The notes under the pieces: generated by a model
The model's input: only the letters and a program-made list of their open reading frames with translations
What the model was told of the DNA's origin: nothing
Database searches by the model: none
In this document: positions 63,301-64,000 of the stretch, in pieces
Layout of the letters: every line of letters begins with the position of its first letter
How positions within the stretch are numbered: position 1 is the first letter of the stretch
DNA from: Zeugodacus cucurbitae
Lineage: Eukaryota > Arthropoda > Insecta > Diptera > Tephritidae
Length of the DNA: 64,000 nucleotides
Reading direction: 5' to 3'
NCBI RefSeq assembly: GCF_028554725.1
Contig: NC_071671.1
Location: 65,776,001 to 65,840,000, forward strand
Translations under genes and position numbers: made by a program

Positions 63301-64000
63301 ATACATATTTGTAAGTAAAATGATCCACTTCGTGTGCCGCTCATCACAGCAAACGTGCGTGAGAATTAGCACGCCCACTCCATTAATTCACAAACGCCTT
63401 GATACTCACAAGCCTTCAAATTGTTATATATTCCGCCAATTTCGAATTTCAATTAGACAAACCATAATAAATAGTATTATTTCACTAATTGAAAAAACTG
63501 TAGCGGCAACAAAAACGATTGATTGTAGAAATATGAGCGGGCGGCGGCAAGAAACAAGAAAATCGCGAAATAATGAAAAATTCAATTAACTAAGAGATTT
63601 ATCGCCTTCAAGCAAAGCAAAAATAAAATAAAAGAAAAAATGGCGGAATTGTTTATGTGTGTTAGTGACTTTGAAGATGACCCAGAATTAGTATTAGTTT
63701 ATTTATGGAAATAAAATTAATTATGAGGTTTTGCGGAATCGCATGAGTATTGTAATGAAAATGGCATAAGTAGAAAAAAAAATAAAAAAGTTGTTTGATA
63801 TAAAAACTATTTTCGTTTAATTAAAATTTTTTAAAATAAAAAATTTTAAAAATAAAAAATTAAAAATTTTAAAAATAAAAAATTACAAATTTTTAAAATA
63901 AATAAAAAAAATAAAATAAAAAAAATTGTTATGTTTTTTTATTAAAAAATTAAATTTAAAAAATTTTGTTTCATTCAACTTTTAAAATTTTAAGAATTTT
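60365..64000 (+). other. retn: Start of retn intron 7 (open at window end)
   Basis: From the GTAAGT donor to the end of the window I find no frame matching the expected end of the ARID or the REKLES domain, so the next exon lies beyond 64000. The sequence is AT-rich with short GC-richer patches (61.38-62.06 kb, 62.3-62.6 kb), TTG/CAA runs and an A/T-only tract at 63.78-64.0 kb. Confidence 0.75.

Overview
The window is 64 kb of AT-rich nuclear DNA from an insect, most likely a higher fly and plausibly a tephritid fruit fly. The evidence is one spliced gene whose product matches the Drosophila Retained/Dead ringer family (ARID3-type ARID protein) almost word for word, introns of 10-23 kb, and a repeat type typical of such flies. 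The species cannot be named from the sequence.

One host gene runs left to right: retn (dead ringer). Seven coding exons can be placed with GT/AG boundaries and mutually compatible phases: 9716-9793, 32883-33187, 33294-33444, 33839-34277, 34397-34497, 50117-50189 and 60181-60364. They encode the first ~444 residues: an acidic N-terminus, an Asn/Ser- and then Gly-rich linker, and most of the ARID DNA-binding domain. The rest of the ARID, the REKLES domain and the 3' end lie beyond position 64000. A small exon at 47765-47794, in the 15.6-kb intron just before the ARID, has a good start codon and the right phase. It could be an internal alternative first exon giving a short, ARID-first isoform. 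A second possible in-phase first exon lies at 18781-18825.

The other recognisable content is mobile or repetitive. An apparently complete RTE-clade LINE (36035-39302, minus strand) has an uninterrupted ~996-codon endonuclease/reverse transcriptase ORF and a 12-bp target duplication. It splits a ~58-bp minisatellite built around the palindrome TTCGGGATCCCGAA. A hAT transposon with 8-bp target duplications and a decayed transposase occupies 4761-5981. A 54-bp RTE 3' stub with its own 13-bp duplication sits at 26238-26291. Older RTE pieces lie at 4440-4556 and 12120-12575, and an RNase H remnant of another LINE at 16286-16558. A long non-coding dispersed repeat with hairpin-forming ends is present in several copies (14887-16229, 23016-24425, 26461-27209 and fragments). 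There are also a ~438-bp tandem duplication (43420-44250), a nearly identical 162-bp repeat pair flanking the internal first exon (46099 and 48571), and a ~1.25-kb AAAAT pentanucleotide satellite (54965-56213).

Layout: 1-8.5 kb is upstream non-coding DNA with the hAT element. 8.5-9.8 kb is the probable distal promoter, 5' UTR and first coding exon. 9.8-32.9 kb is intron 1. 32.9-34.5 kb is a compact block of four exons. 34.5-50.1 kb is intron 5, carrying the LINE and the candidate internal promoter. 50.1-60.2 kb is intron 6, with the satellite and a GATC-rich tract. 60.4-64 kb is the start of intron 7. No other host gene, tRNA, rRNA or CRISPR-like feature was recognised.
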